The notes beneath the pieces were generated by a model. The model made no database searches and was not told the DNA's origin. It saw only the letters and a program-made list of their open reading frames with translations. Below are positions 1 through 7,868 of a DNA stretch of 42,403 nt, one piece after another; the stretch's first letter is position 1; each line of letters starts with the position of its first letter. The DNA is from an uncultured Oscillospiraceae bacterium (lineage in GTDB: Bacteria > Bacillota > Clostridia > Oscillospirales > Ruminococcaceae): positions 30,006 to 72,408 of the forward strand of contig CAJTQM010000007.1 of NCBI GenBank assembly GCA_910578255.1. The letters are read 5' to 3'. A program made the position numbers and the translations under genes.

Positions 1-905
1 GCCGCCGGGAGATTCCCCAAATGGCGCTGCATATGTCCACCCAAACCGGCGTGGTCAACCACCTGACCGCCTGCGAATTGTACCGGATGGGGGTCAGCCG
101 GGTGGTGCTGGCCCGGGAGTTGAGTCTGGAAGAAATCCGCCGGATTCGCCGGAATACGCCGCCGGAACTGGAACTGGAAGCGTTTGTCCATGGGTCGATG
201 TGTATGTCCTTTTCCGGCCGGTGCGTACTGTCCAACTATCTCACCGGACGGGACGCCAATCGGGGGGAATGCGCACAGCCCTGCCGCTGGCGCTACCATC
301 TGATGGAGGAAAAAAGACCCGGCGAGTTTTTTCCGGTATTTGAGGATGAGGACGGCTCTTATCTTCTCAACGCCAAGGATTTGTGTATGATCGAATACCT
401 AGACCAGCTGGCGGACGCGGGAATCGGCAGCTTTAAAATCGAAGGACGGGCCAAATCCTTTTACTATGTGGCGACGATTACCAACGCCTACCGCTGTGCG
501 ACTCAGCTGCTGGAAGAAAATCCGGACGGCTACCGCCTGCCCGCCTGGCTTTTGGAGGAGACCCGCAAGGTCAGCCACCGGCCGTACTGCACCGGCTTTT
601 ATTTTGGGCGGCCTGACGATGGCCAGTGCTATGAAAGCGGCGGCTATATCCGCACCTATGATGTGGCTGCGGTGGTGGAAGACTGCCGGGACGGGAATCT
701 TTTCTGCACCCAGCGAAACCGCTTTTTCCCAGGGGAAACGCTGGAGATTCTAACGCCGGGCCAGCCGCCGTCGCCTTTTGTTGTGCAGGCGATTTTTGAC
801 GGGGACGGCCAGCCGCTTCAGGCGGCCCGCCATGCCATGCAGCCTTTGCAAATCCCCTTTGACCGGCCGCTTCCCCAGGGGACGATTTTGCGGCGTTGTC
901 AATAG
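1..905 (+). CDS. U32 family peptidase / tRNA hydroxylation protein, 5'-truncated by the window edge
   Basis: The frame is open to the left edge (first whole codon at 3), so the true start lies outside and only about the last 300 residues are visible. The U32 signature E-x-F-x2-G-S-x-C-x4-G-x-C-x2-S is read at nt 177-233, followed by further conserved cysteines in RGECAQPC. The block around STQTGVVN is typical of the N-terminal half of the family. U32 proteins were named collagenase-like proteases, but characterised members (YrrN/YrrO, TrhP, RlhA) act in tRNA or rRNA base hydroxylation and probably bind iron-sulfur through the cysteines; assignment to that role is inference. The next gene has its own promoter, so this gene ends its transcription unit. 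Confidence 0.85.
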   Translation, partial: RREIPQMALHMSTQTGVVNHLTACELYRMGVSRVVLARELSLEEIRRIRRNTPPELELEAFVHGSMCMSFSGRCVLSNYLTGRDANRGECAQPCRWRYHLMEEKRPGEFFPVFEDEDGSYLLNAKDLCMIEYLDQLADAGIGSFKIEGRAKSFYYVATITNAYRCATQLLEENPDGYRLPAWLLEETRKVSHRPYCTGFYFGRPDDGQCYESGGYIRTYDVAAVVEDCRDGNLFCTQRNRFFPGETLEILTPGQPPSPFVVQAIFDGDGQPLQAARHAMQPLQIPFDRPLPQGTILRRCQ

Positions 906-1090
906 AAATTTTTTGCCATGGGGAGAGAGCCCTGTTTTCCACGAATTTTTCCGCTCTTTGTGGTTGATTTCACATAGATTGGGGAAAATATTTTGGATGT
1001 TTCCAACAAACGAACAGGTTTTTCGACCGCTTTTGTTTATCCAACAAGCAGAATTTTGCAGAAAACCTGCAAACTTGTGCTCCGGATGCG

Positions 1091-1118
1091 TTGACGAACG
1101 GCGGGACTGTGTTATAAT
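1091..1118 (+). promoter_or_regulatory. sigma-A promoter for the HPr gene
   Basis: TTGACG (1091-1096) and a perfect TATAAT (1113-1118) are separated by 16 bp, about 80 nt upstream of the HPr start. It lies in the 295-bp gap 906-1200, in which I see no other gene or clear structure. Confidence 0.75.
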
Positions 1119-1200
1119 AAGAATCAGTTTGGGCATTGTAGATGAACCAATCAGAAGAAGCAAAACGAATTTAAGATGAAGAAGCAGGAGAGTTGTAGCG

Positions 1201-1464
1201 ATGTTTGTAAAAGATGTTCAGGTTCAAAATCAGGTCGGCTTGCATGCCCGCCCGGCGACTTTCTTTATTCAAAAGGCCAACGAGTACAAATCCTCTATTT
1301 GGGTAGAGAAGGATGAGCGCCGTGTCAACGCCAAAAGCCTTCTGGGCGTTTTGTCTTTGGGAATTGTAGGCGGTACGACCATTCGCATTATTGCCGACGG
1401 AACCGACGAGGAGCAGGCGGTAAGCGGACTGGTAAAGCTGGTTGAGTCCGGTTTTACCGAATAA
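1201..1464 (+). CDS. HPr family phosphocarrier protein
   Basis: Complete 87-residue HPr. The active-site histidine is His15 in VGLHARPAT, the phosphoryl acceptor from enzyme I of the sugar phosphotransferase system. Ser46 in NAKSLLG is the HPr kinase/phosphorylase site typical of Gram-positive HPr and is followed by the usual hydrophobic helix. Both residues being present suggests true HPr rather than Crh, which lacks His15. The start is an ATG 10 nt after an AGGAG. No ptsI lies next to it, which is common in clostridia where ptsH stands alone. It has its own promoter and a likely weak terminator before uvrC. Confidence 0.93.
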   Translation: MFVKDVQVQNQVGLHARPATFFIQKANEYKSSIWVEKDERRVNAKSLLGVLSLGIVGGTTIRIIADGTDEEQAVSGLVKLVESGFTE

Positions 1465-1481
1465 TCACCAAAGAAAGATGG

Positions 1482-1528
1482 AAAGCCTCCCGGGCGGTTC
1501 GGTTCGCACGGCGGGGCTTTTCCTGTTT
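1482..1528 (+). terminator. imperfect intrinsic terminator after the HPr gene
   Basis: AAAGCCTC pairs with the GGGGCTTT arm (with one G-U) around an approximately 20-nt loop, followed by a T-rich tract TTTTCCTGTTTTT. The loop is long and the stem imperfect, so some read-through into uvrC is likely. Confidence 0.45.
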
Positions 1529-1546
1529 TTGCAAGGAGAAGCAAAG

Positions 1547-3385
1547 ATGGATAATCCGAGATTGGACGTTCTGCGGGAAAAGGTCCGCCAGCTGCCCAAG
1601 GAACCGGGCGTGTACATCATGCGGGACAAAGCGGGGAAAATCATTTATATCGGTAAAGCAAAGGCGCTGCGCAACCGGGTGTCCAGCTATTTTCGCAGTG
1701 TGGAAAAGCATCTGGAAAAGGTCTACCGGATGGTGGAGAACGTCTACGATTTTGAAACAATCGTCACCGACAGCGAATTCGAGGCGCTGGTGCTGGAATG
1801 CAGTCTGATTAAGCAGTATACCCCAAAGTATAACATCCTTTTAAAGGACGATAAGGGCTATTCCTATATCAAAATCACCCCGCCGCCCTACAGCCGGATC
1901 CAGGCAGTGCTGCAAAAGCAGGAGGACGACGGCTGCACTTATCTGGGCCCATACATGTCCTCTTATGTGGTCAAGCAGACAGTGGATGAGGCCAATAAGG
2001 TTTTTATGCTGCCGACCTGTGGCAAAAAATTTCCCCAGGAATTTCGCAAGACCCGACCGTGTTTAAACTTTCACATCAAGCAGTGTATCGGCCTTTGCCG
2101 GGGCAGGATCAGCGAACAGGAGTACGCCCTTCGGCTGGAGGAGGCGCTGGATTTTATTCGGGGCGGCTCCGCGAAAGCGCTGGAGCGGTTACAAGAGCAG
2201 ATGGCCCGGGCCAGCGAGAATCTGGAATTTGAAAAGGCGGCCCAGTACCGGGACCGGATCCAGGCGATCAAACGGATCACTGAGCGGCAGAAGGTGGTCA
2301 GTTCCAAAGCGGCGGAGGCGGACATTGTGGCTTTTACCCAAAGCGATTCGGCCACCGCCGCCGCCGTCCTGCTCTTTCGAAACCACCGGCTGGTGGACAA
2401 AAAGGATTTTGTCTTTTACGAAAGTGGGGATCTGTCCGCCTTTCGCCGAGAATTTTTGCTGGGCTATTACCGGGAGGATATTCCCCGACTGATCGAGGTA
2501 GACGGAGATTTTGAGGACCGGGAGTTGACACAACGGTATTTTTCGCAGAAAATGGGGCACAAAATTACCATCGGCGTCCCCCAAAGGGGGGAGCAGGCCA
2601 AGCTGGTGGAAATGGCCCGCAACAATGCCTCCCAGCGCCTTTCCCACGAGGTTTCCCGTACCGGACGGGAACTGTCGGCCTTGGACGAGTTGGCCCGGCT
2701 TTTGGGGCTGGAGGCGCCTCCCGCTTATATCGAGGCCTACGATATTTCCAATATCGGCGCTGACACCATTGTCGGCGGAATGGCAGTGTTTGAAGGGGGA
2801 CGCCCCTCCAAAAAAAATTACCGCAAATTCAAAATGAAGACCCAACTGACCCCCGACGACTACGCCAGCATGCGGGAGATGCTTTCCCGGCGCTTTGCCC
2901 GCTATCAGGAGGAAAAGGAATCGGGCGAAGGGTTTGGCCGCCTGCCGGACCTGATCCTTTTAGACGGTGGCAAAGGCCATGTGGCGGCCATTCAGCCGCT
3001 TTTAGAGGAGATGGGAATCCAGGTCCCGGTATTCGGCATGGTCAAGGATGACCGGCACCGCACCCGTGCCATCGCAAAAGACGGTGGGGAAATTGCCATC
3101 AACGCCAGTAAAAACGCTTTTGGGTTGGTCACCCGCATACAGGATGAGGTCCACCGCTACACCATCGCCTTTTCTCGGAAAAGCCATCAGAAAAGCGGAC
3201 TGGAACTGGCTATGACCTCGGTGGAGGGGATCGGTCCGGCCCGGGCAAAGGCCCTTTTCGCGGCGTTTAAAACCCAAAAGGCCATGCGCCAGGCCACGGC
3301 GGAGGAACTGGCGTCGGTCAAGGGGATGACGGCGGTCTGCGCCCAGCGCCTGTACGATTGGCTGCACGCGGATGAAGAGGAATAA
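1547..3385 (+). CDS. uvrC: excinuclease ABC subunit C
   Basis: 612-residue UvrC, the nuclease of UvrABC nucleotide excision repair that makes the 3' and 5' incisions around bulky lesions. Visible parts are the N-terminal GIY-YIG domain (PGVYIMRD...IIYIGKAK), a UVR motif near residues 200-235, the RNase H-like C-terminal nuclease domain (IEAYDISNIGAD and LILLDGGKGH) and a terminal helix-hairpin-helix region (SVEGIGPARAKALFAAF). The ATG at 1547 follows AAGGAG at 1533-1538. The frame stays open upstream to 1442, but that extension overlaps the HPr gene and its terminator and is not conserved sequence. Length is normal for the family. Confidence 0.96.
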   Translation: MDNPRLDVLREKVRQLPKEPGVYIMRDKAGKIIYIGKAKALRNRVSSYFRSVEKHLEKVYRMVENVYDFETIVTDSEFEALVLECSLIKQYTPKYNILLKDDKGYSYIKITPPPYSRIQAVLQKQEDDGCTYLGPYMSSYVVKQTVDEANKVFMLPTCGKKFPQEFRKTRPCLNFHIKQCIGLCRGRISEQEYALRLEEALDFIRGGSAKALERLQEQMARASENLEFEKAAQYRDRIQAIKRITERQKVVSSKAAEADIVAFTQSDSATAAAVLLFRNHRLVDKKDFVFYESGDLSAFRREFLLGYYREDIPRLIEVDGDFEDRELTQRYFSQKMGHKITIGVPQRGEQAKLVEMARNNASQRLSHEVSRTGRELSALDELARLLGLEAPPAYIEAYDISNIGADTIVGGMAVFEGGRPSKKNYRKFKMKTQLTPDDYASMREMLSRRFARYQEEKESGEGFGRLPDLILLDGGKGHVAAIQPLLEEMGIQVPVFGMVKDDRHRTRAIAKDGGEIAINASKNAFGLVTRIQDEVHRYTIAFSRKSHQKSGLELAMTSVEGIGPARAKALFAAFKTQKAMRQATAEELASVKGMTAVCAQRLYDWLHADEEE

Positions 3386-3397
3386 ACGGCCGGGATA

Positions 3398-3426
3398 TTG
3401 ACATCCGGCGTATTTTGCCCTATCAT
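3398..3426 (+). promoter_or_regulatory. sigma-A promoter for rsmD-coaD
   Basis: Perfect TTGACA (3398-3403), 17-bp spacer, TATCAT (3421-3426), beginning 13 bp after the uvrC stop. This separates uvrC from the rsmD operon. Confidence 0.75.
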
Positions 3427-3490
3427 AAACCCGTGGGAAAAAGTCGAAAAGCGCCTTTCGTTAGGCAGGCGAAGCAGGATGGAGGAAACT

Positions 3491-4036
3491 ATGAGGATCA
3501 TTACCGGTTCGGCCCGGGGGAGAAAATTGTCGGCTCCCGACGGCACCGACGTGCGCCCGACAGCGGAGGTAACCAAAGAGGCGGTGTTTTCTGCGATCCA
3601 TTTTGAGGTGGAAGGCGCGCGGATGCTGGATCTGTTTGCCGGTACCGGCCAGATGGGGCTGGAGGCGCTGAGCCGGGGAGCCCGGTCGGTGACCTTTGTG
3701 GAAAACGGCCGTCCTTCCTTGCAGGCGCTGCGGGATAACATCGCCGCCTGCGGATTTGAAGATCAATGCAAGGTAGCTGCCATGGACGCCCTGCGTTTTT
3801 TGGAAATCGGCGGTCAGGAATACGATATCGTTTTTCTGGACCCGCCCTATAATCAGGGACTAGCCCAGGCCGCCGTATTGCTGGCGGCCCGGCAGACGGC
3901 GCCGGGAGGGGTTATCCTCTGCGAAACCGACCGGCGCGAGCAGATGCCGGAGGCGGCCGGGGATTTTCGGCTGATCAAAACGCGCCGGTACGGCAAGGCC
4001 ATGATCCATACCTATCGAAAACCAGAAGAGGAGTAA
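3491..4036 (+). CDS. rsmD: 16S rRNA (guanine966-N2)-methyltransferase RsmD
   Basis: 181-residue class I SAM-dependent methyltransferase. It begins with the family hallmark MRIITGSARGRKL, has the SAM-binding motif I DLFAGTG (about residues 48-54) and the catalytic motif DPPY (about residues 120-123) of N2-guanine and N6-adenine methylases. It modifies G966 of 16S rRNA during 30S assembly. The ATG at 3491 follows GGAGG at 3481-3485; an upstream in-frame ATG at 3479 would add four residues but has a poorer binding site. coaD starts 3 nt after the stop, the usual rsmD-coaD pairing in Bacillota. Confidence 0.95.
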   Translation: MRIITGSARGRKLSAPDGTDVRPTAEVTKEAVFSAIHFEVEGARMLDLFAGTGQMGLEALSRGARSVTFVENGRPSLQALRDNIAACGFEDQCKVAAMDALRFLEIGGQEYDIVFLDPPYNQGLAQAAVLLAARQTAPGGVILCETDRREQMPEAAGDFRLIKTRRYGKAMIHTYRKPEEE

Positions 4037-4039
4037 CCC

Positions 4040-4528
4040 ATGAGAATTGCAGTTTGTCCCGGCAGTTTTGACCCGGTGACCAAGGGCCATTTGGACATTA
4101 TCACCCGGGCTTCCAAATTATTTGACCGGGTGATTGTGCTGGTGGTGATCAACGCCGCCAAAACCCCCAGCTTTACGCCGGAGGAACGGGTCCGGATGAT
4201 CCGGGAGGTGATCGGTGACAGTCTGTCCAATGTGGAGGTGGATACCTTTTCGGGGCTTTTGGCCGATTATGTCCGGGACGCGGGGGCAGTGGCGATCGTC
4301 AAGGGCCTGCGGGCGGTATCGGACTTTGAGTACGAGTTTCAGATGGCGCTGGCCAACAAAAAGCTGAATCCTTTGGCGGATACGGTGTTTTTGACCACCG
4401 CTTCCCAAAATATGTATTTAAGTTCCAGCCTGGTCAAGCAAATCGCCCAATTCGGCGGGGACATATCGGATTTTTTGCCGCCGCAGATTGTGGACCGGGT
4501 GGCTGGCCGCCTGTGCGGTCAAAAATAA
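4040..4528 (+). CDS. coaD: phosphopantetheine adenylyltransferase
   Basis: 162-residue nucleotidyltransferase that converts 4'-phosphopantetheine and ATP to dephospho-CoA, the penultimate step of coenzyme A synthesis. The start MRIAVCPGSFDPVTKGHLDI contains the T/KxGH nucleotide-binding motif. The ISSxxxR-like block appears here as LSSSLVKQIAQFGG near the C-terminus, and KGLRAVSDFEYE is the conserved phosphopantetheine-binding region. Length and ends match the family. It is cotranscribed with rsmD and followed by the coiled-coil gene. Confidence 0.97.
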   Translation: MRIAVCPGSFDPVTKGHLDIITRASKLFDRVIVLVVINAAKTPSFTPEERVRMIREVIGDSLSNVEVDTFSGLLADYVRDAGAVAIVKGLRAVSDFEYEFQMALANKKLNPLADTVFLTTASQNMYLSSSLVKQIAQFGGDISDFLPPQIVDRVAGRLCGQK

Positions 4529-4594
4529 ATTTACCCGTTGGGCCGGAAATAGGCCGGCTTTTTGATAGATGAATGATACAAGGGAGGGATTATT

Positions 4595-5062
4595 ATCACG
4601 ATTGACGATATTTTGGATGCAATGGATGAGATGCTGGACCGCGCCTGGAATCTGCCGCTGACCGGCGGCCGGTGCGTGGTGGACGCGGAAAAGGTCCGGG
4701 ACCTGATCGACGATATCCGGCTGAATATGCCGGCGGAAATCAAGCAGGCCAAGCAGATTGTGGCGGATCGGGCTGACATTATTAGCGTGGCGAAAACCGA
4801 GGCGGAAAACATCGTCCGCAAGGCGGAGGATCGGGCCAAGGCGCTGGTGGAGCAGGAGGAGATTACCAAGCAGGCCCAGACTCGGGCGGTGGAGGTTTTG
4901 ACCCAGGCGCAGATGAAATCCAGAGAGATGCGCCAGGCCTCCCAGGAGTTTGCGGAAACGATGCTCAAAAGCACCGAGGAGACGCTGACCAAGGCGCTGA
5001 GCGATGTGCGTTCTACCCGGCAGGCGCTGAAAACCTCCGGCAGAAACCAGCAAAAACAGTGA
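4595..5062 (+). CDS. conserved coiled-coil protein of the coaD neighbourhood, probable ATC start
   Basis: About 155 residues, mostly charged helix predicted as coiled coil (residues 45-140), with no membrane segment or enzymatic motif. Related proteins lie next to coaD in many clostridia and are often labelled ATPase because of weak likeness to V/F-type peripheral stalk subunits; the function is unknown. No ATG, GTG or TTG lies at a proper distance from the strong AGGGAGGG at 4581-4588. An ATC at 4595, 6 nt after it, gives a start (M)TIDDILDAMDEML that matches my recollection of where homologues begin. A TTG at 4613 is the first conventional start but lies 24 nt from the binding site. The gene ends at a strong terminator. 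Confidence 0.75.
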   Translation: MTIDDILDAMDEMLDRAWNLPLTGGRCVVDAEKVRDLIDDIRLNMPAEIKQAKQIVADRADIISVAKTEAENIVRKAEDRAKALVEQEEITKQAQTRAVEVLTQAQMKSREMRQASQEFAETMLKSTEETLTKALSDVRSTRQALKTSGRNQQKQ

Positions 5063-5073
5063 AAAAGCAGAGA

Positions 5074-5109
5074 AAAAGGACGGGATTTTACCAGAAATCC
5101 CGTCCTTTT
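5074..5109 (+). terminator. strong terminator closing the rsmD-coaD operon (bidirectional)
   Basis: A perfect 15-bp stem (5074-5088 with 5095-5109, AAAAGGACGGGATTT arm) and a 6-nt loop, followed by TATTTGTTCTTTTTT. The A-run on the left also gives a T-run on the other strand, so it can serve the converging cysteine-synthase-like gene. Confidence 0.9.
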
Positions 5110-5172
5110 ATTTGTTCTTTTTTGGTGTGCCAGCGACAAATTTCGTCCTTCCCCCGGCTGCCCGCAAAGGCT

Positions 5173-6183
5173 TTACCGGTAGGCGGTGACCTTGTCAAGG
5201 GTCAGATCTTTTACATAGTAGCTGTCCTTGACCGGTTCCTCTTTGGTGTAATCGGTGGAGAGGTACTTTTTGTTGTCGTCGGAGAAAACGGTGACGATCA
5301 CCGGCTCGCCGCCCAGACGCTCCGCCGCCATTAAGGAACCGATCAGGTTCGCGCCGGAGGAAATTCCCACCCCGATTCCCAGTTGCCGGGACAGCATCTG
5401 CGAGGCCAGGATCGCGTCGCCGTCGTCTACCGAAACGACCCCGTCAAGCCGGGAAAGATCCAAAAGATCCGGGATAAAATCGTCGGAAATGCCCTGGATG
5501 CGGTGCCGCCCCACCTTATAGCCGGTGGAAAGGGTGGGGGAATTCAGCGGTTCCAGCGCGAAGGCGCGGCAGGCGGGATTTCCTTCTTTAAGGCGTTGGG
5601 CAATGCCCATAATCGTGCCACCGGTTCCGACCCCGGCTACGACGCCGTCGGGCCGCAGGCCCAACCGATCCAGCTGGGCGAGGATCTCCGCGCCGGTGGT
5701 GGCATAATGGGCGGCGCTGTTGTTGGGGTTGGAAAACTGGCGGGGCAGGAATACGCCGCCCTTTTTGGCCAGCTCCTCGGTCATGGCGATGGACCCCAGA
5801 AAGCCGCCCTCCTCTTTGGACACCAGCCGCACCTGCGCGCCGTAGCCCTCCATCATGGCGATGCGCTCCCGGCTCATCCAATCGGGCATGTAAATGATTA
5901 CCGGATGCCCCAGGGCGGCGCCCAACGCCGCGAAGGAGATACCGGTGTTGCCGCTGGTCGCCTCGACAATGGTCATGCCCGCTTTCAGTTCGCCGGTTTC
6001 ATAGGCCTTTTTCAGGATATAATAGGCAACCCGATCCTTGATGCTGCCGGTCAGGTTGTAGGATTCCATTTTTGCAAAGACGCGCAGATATCGGCCACGC
6101 CAGGTGCAGGAAATTTCCAGAAGAGGGGTATTGCCGATGGACGGCGCAAGACGGCGGAAGGTTTCTTCTACGGACTGGTTCAA
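5173..6183 (-). CDS. cysteine synthase-like PLP-dependent beta-replacing enzyme
   Basis: 336-residue fold-type II PLP enzyme of the cysteine synthase / cystathionine beta-synthase family. The PLP lysine lies in LTGSIKDRVA (residue about 49), the phosphate and substrate loop is EATSGNTGI, and the late serine motif is ISSGANLIG. It resembles O-acetylserine sulfhydrylase, making cysteine from O-acetylserine and sulfide, but the C-terminal tail after FSDDNKKYLSTDY differs from classic CysK, so the substrate is uncertain. The start is a TTG at 6183, 9 nt after AAAGGAGG. An upstream ATG near 6222 lies at or before the promoter -10 and cannot be used by that transcript. Confidence 0.88.
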   Translation of the reverse strand: MNQSVEETFRRLAPSIGNTPLLEISCTWRGRYLRVFAKMESYNLTGSIKDRVAYYILKKAYETGELKAGMTIVEATSGNTGISFAALGAALGHPVIIYMPDWMSRERIAMMEGYGAQVRLVSKEEGGFLGSIAMTEELAKKGGVFLPRQFSNPNNSAAHYATTGAEILAQLDRLGLRPDGVVAGVGTGGTIMGIAQRLKEGNPACRAFALEPLNSPTLSTGYKVGRHRIQGISDDFIPDLLDLSRLDGVVSVDDGDAILASQMLSRQLGIGVGISSGANLIGSLMAAERLGGEPVIVTVFSDDNKKYLSTDYTKEEPVKDSYYVKDLTLDKVTAYR

Positions 6184-6220
6184 AATACAATTCCTCCTTT
6201 GTGTTCTGTCTGCTGGTGAC

Positions 6221-6249
6221 ATTTTATGCTGAAACCGGGAAAATGTCAA
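6221..6249 (-). promoter_or_regulatory. sigma-A promoter for the cysteine synthase-like gene
   Basis: Read on the minus strand: TTGACA (6249-6244), 17-bp spacer, TAAAAT (6226-6221), about 40 nt upstream of the TTG start. Its position supports the short form of the protein. Confidence 0.75.
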
Positions 6250-6363
6250 GAAAACCGCTGTCCGGTGCGATTTTACGGCTGATCTTTTTCGTTTTGCCGC
6301 CGCGGCGCAGAAAATAAAGGAAGAATAAATCGAAAAAAAATCCCGGTTTTTTTCTTTGCGGCG

Positions 6364-6392
6364 TTGCATTTTTCAAAAGAAGTGGTTATAAT
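6364..6392 (+). promoter_or_regulatory. promoter of the dcw cluster (Pmra)
   Basis: TTGCAT (6364-6369), 17-bp spacer, perfect TATAAT (6387-6392), about 68 nt upstream of the mraZ ATG. An AGTGG box lies inside the spacer and three more lie just after the -10. Confidence 0.8.
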
Positions 6393-6425
6393 GGAAACAC
6401 AGTGGAGTAAAGTGGTGTAAAGTGG
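6381..6425 (+). promoter_or_regulatory. MraZ operator: AGTGG boxes on a 10-bp repeat
   Basis: AGTGG occurs at 6381, 6401, 6411 and 6421, so three boxes are spaced exactly 10 bp apart and the fourth is 20 bp upstream within the promoter. Two of the boxes read AAAGTGG. MraZ binds tandem short G-rich repeats at about 10-bp period before its own gene (TGGGA-type in E. coli, AAAGTG-type in mycoplasmas), so autorepression of the cluster is the natural reading. The repeat is seen directly; its role is inferred. Confidence 0.85.
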
Positions 6426-6459
6426 TTAAAAGAAAACAGAAAGAGAGGAAGGTGGGAAA

Positions 6460-6879
6460 ATGCTCATCGGCGAGTATGCGCATACGCTGGACCAAAAGGG
6501 CCGCGTCAATTTTCCCGCCAAGCTTTTAACCGATTTGGGGGACCGCTTTATCCTGTCGAAGGGCCTGGATGGGTGTCTGTTTGTATATTCCGCGGAGGAA
6601 TGGGGAAATCTAGAGAAAAAAATAAAAGAACTTCCCCTTTCCAAATCCCGAACGTTGCAGCGGTATTTTTTCGCCGGCGCTGCGGAGGTGGAGGTCGACA
6701 AACAAGGACGGATCGTCATCCCCGCAAAACTGCGGGAACATGCGGGCCTGGAAAAAGAAATCATGATCATCGGCGCGTCCAGCCGGGCGGAAATCTGGAA
6801 TAAAGAAAGATGGGACCAGAACTGCCAGGAGTTGACCGACGAAACGATCGAGCAAGCTATGGAAGAATTGGGGTTTTAG
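6460..6879 (+). CDS. mraZ: transcriptional regulator MraZ
   Basis: 139-residue protein with two SpoVT-AbrB-like MraZ repeats. The first starts with LIGEYAHTLDQKGRVNFPAKL (residues 2-22); the second holds EVDKQGRIVIPAKLREHAGL (about residues 74-93). These are the conserved DxKGRhxhPxxhR cores. MraZ is the DNA-binding repressor at the head of the dcw cluster and sits on the nucleoid. The ATG at 6460 follows a purine-rich GAGGAAGGTGGG site. The operator boxes directly upstream match its known type of target. rsmH follows after 28 nt. Confidence 0.96.
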   Translation: MLIGEYAHTLDQKGRVNFPAKLLTDLGDRFILSKGLDGCLFVYSAEEWGNLEKKIKELPLSKSRTLQRYFFAGAAEVEVDKQGRIVIPAKLREHAGLEKEIMIIGASSRAEIWNKERWDQNCQELTDETIEQAMEELGF

Positions 6880-6907
6880 CCACCAGGATACCGAAAGGAG
6901 CGGCAAA

Positions 6908-7837
6908 ATGGAATTTTCCCATTATTCCGTGATGCTGGACGAATGCATTGCGGGACTTGCCATACGGCCGGACGGTATCTATGTGGACGGGACAGCAGGA
7001 GGGGCTGGACATTCCTGCCAGATTGCAAAACGGCTGACCACCGGAAAGCTGTTTGCGCTGGACAAGGACCCGGACGCAGTGAGCATTGCAGAAAAAAGAC
7101 TGGCGCCTTATGAGCAGGCTGCGGTAATACAGGCGGATTTTAAAGATCTGGGCTGTACGCTAAGGGAGCGGGGGATTACCGGAGCAGACGGCATTTTGTT
7201 GGACCTTGGGGTTTCTTCCCATCAGCTGGACACAGCCCAGCGGGGATTTTCCTACCATCAGGATGGACCGCTGGATATGCGCATGAGCCAGCAGGGACCC
7301 AGCGCCCAGGATTTGGTCAACACCTATTCGGTGGCCGACTTAACCCGGATTATCCGGGAGTTCGGCGAAGAAAAATACGCTTTCAGCATCGCCAAAAACA
7401 TAGAAAAAGCGCGAGCGAAGGCGCCGGTTACGACCACCGGGCAGCTGGCACAGATCATCAAAGAGTCGATGCCTTATTCGGCCAGAAGAGAAAAAAATCC
7501 CGCGAAGAAGACCTTTCAGGCGATCCGCATTGCGGTGAACGGAGAATTGGAGGCACTTTCGCAGGTGCTGGACCAGGCGTTTGACTTTTTAAATCCAGGC
7601 GGGAGGTTTGCCATTATCACCTTCCATTCGCTGGAGGATCGGATGGTCAAACAGAAATTTGCAGATTTTGCACGAGGGTGCATCTGCCCGCCGGATTTTC
7701 CGGTGTGCGTTTGCGGACGAAGTCCGAGAGGGACACTTGTGAGCCGTAAGCCGATTCTGCCTACAGAAAAAGAACTGGCGGAAAATCGCAGAAGCCGCAG
7801 CGCTAAGCTGCGGGTGATTGAAAAAAACAGGGAATAA
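6908..7837 (+). CDS. rsmH: 16S rRNA (cytosine1402-N4)-methyltransferase
   Basis: 309-residue SAM-dependent methyltransferase, MraW family, which methylates N4 of C1402 in the 30S decoding centre. It starts HYSVMLDE, has the SAM-binding VDGTAGGAGHS near residue 27 and the LDLGVSSHQLD block near residue 98. The family block for FQAIRIAVN(G/D)EL is near residue 200 and ITFHSLEDR near residue 237. The ATG follows AAAGGAG by 8 nt. It is second in the dcw cluster, as in most bacteria. Confidence 0.97.
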   Translation: MEFSHYSVMLDECIAGLAIRPDGIYVDGTAGGAGHSCQIAKRLTTGKLFALDKDPDAVSIAEKRLAPYEQAAVIQADFKDLGCTLRERGITGADGILLDLGVSSHQLDTAQRGFSYHQDGPLDMRMSQQGPSAQDLVNTYSVADLTRIIREFGEEKYAFSIAKNIEKARAKAPVTTTGQLAQIIKESMPYSARREKNPAKKTFQAIRIAVNGELEALSQVLDQAFDFLNPGGRFAIITFHSLEDRMVKQKFADFARGCICPPDFPVCVCGRSPRGTLVSRKPILPTEKELAENRRSRSAKLRVIEKNRE

Positions 7838-7868
7838 AAAACAGGGGATCAAAAAAGGAGTGAGGGAG

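Noticed and set aside
1014..1068. CAGGTTTT/AAAACCTG inverted repeat in the gap before the HPr gene
   Set aside because: Arms are 8 bp with a loop of about 40 nt; too weak to call a terminator or operator.
5383..6219. Long open frame antisense to the cysteine synthase-like gene
   Set aside because: Composition-driven shadow of a conserved minus-strand gene; no binding site and no recognisable protein.
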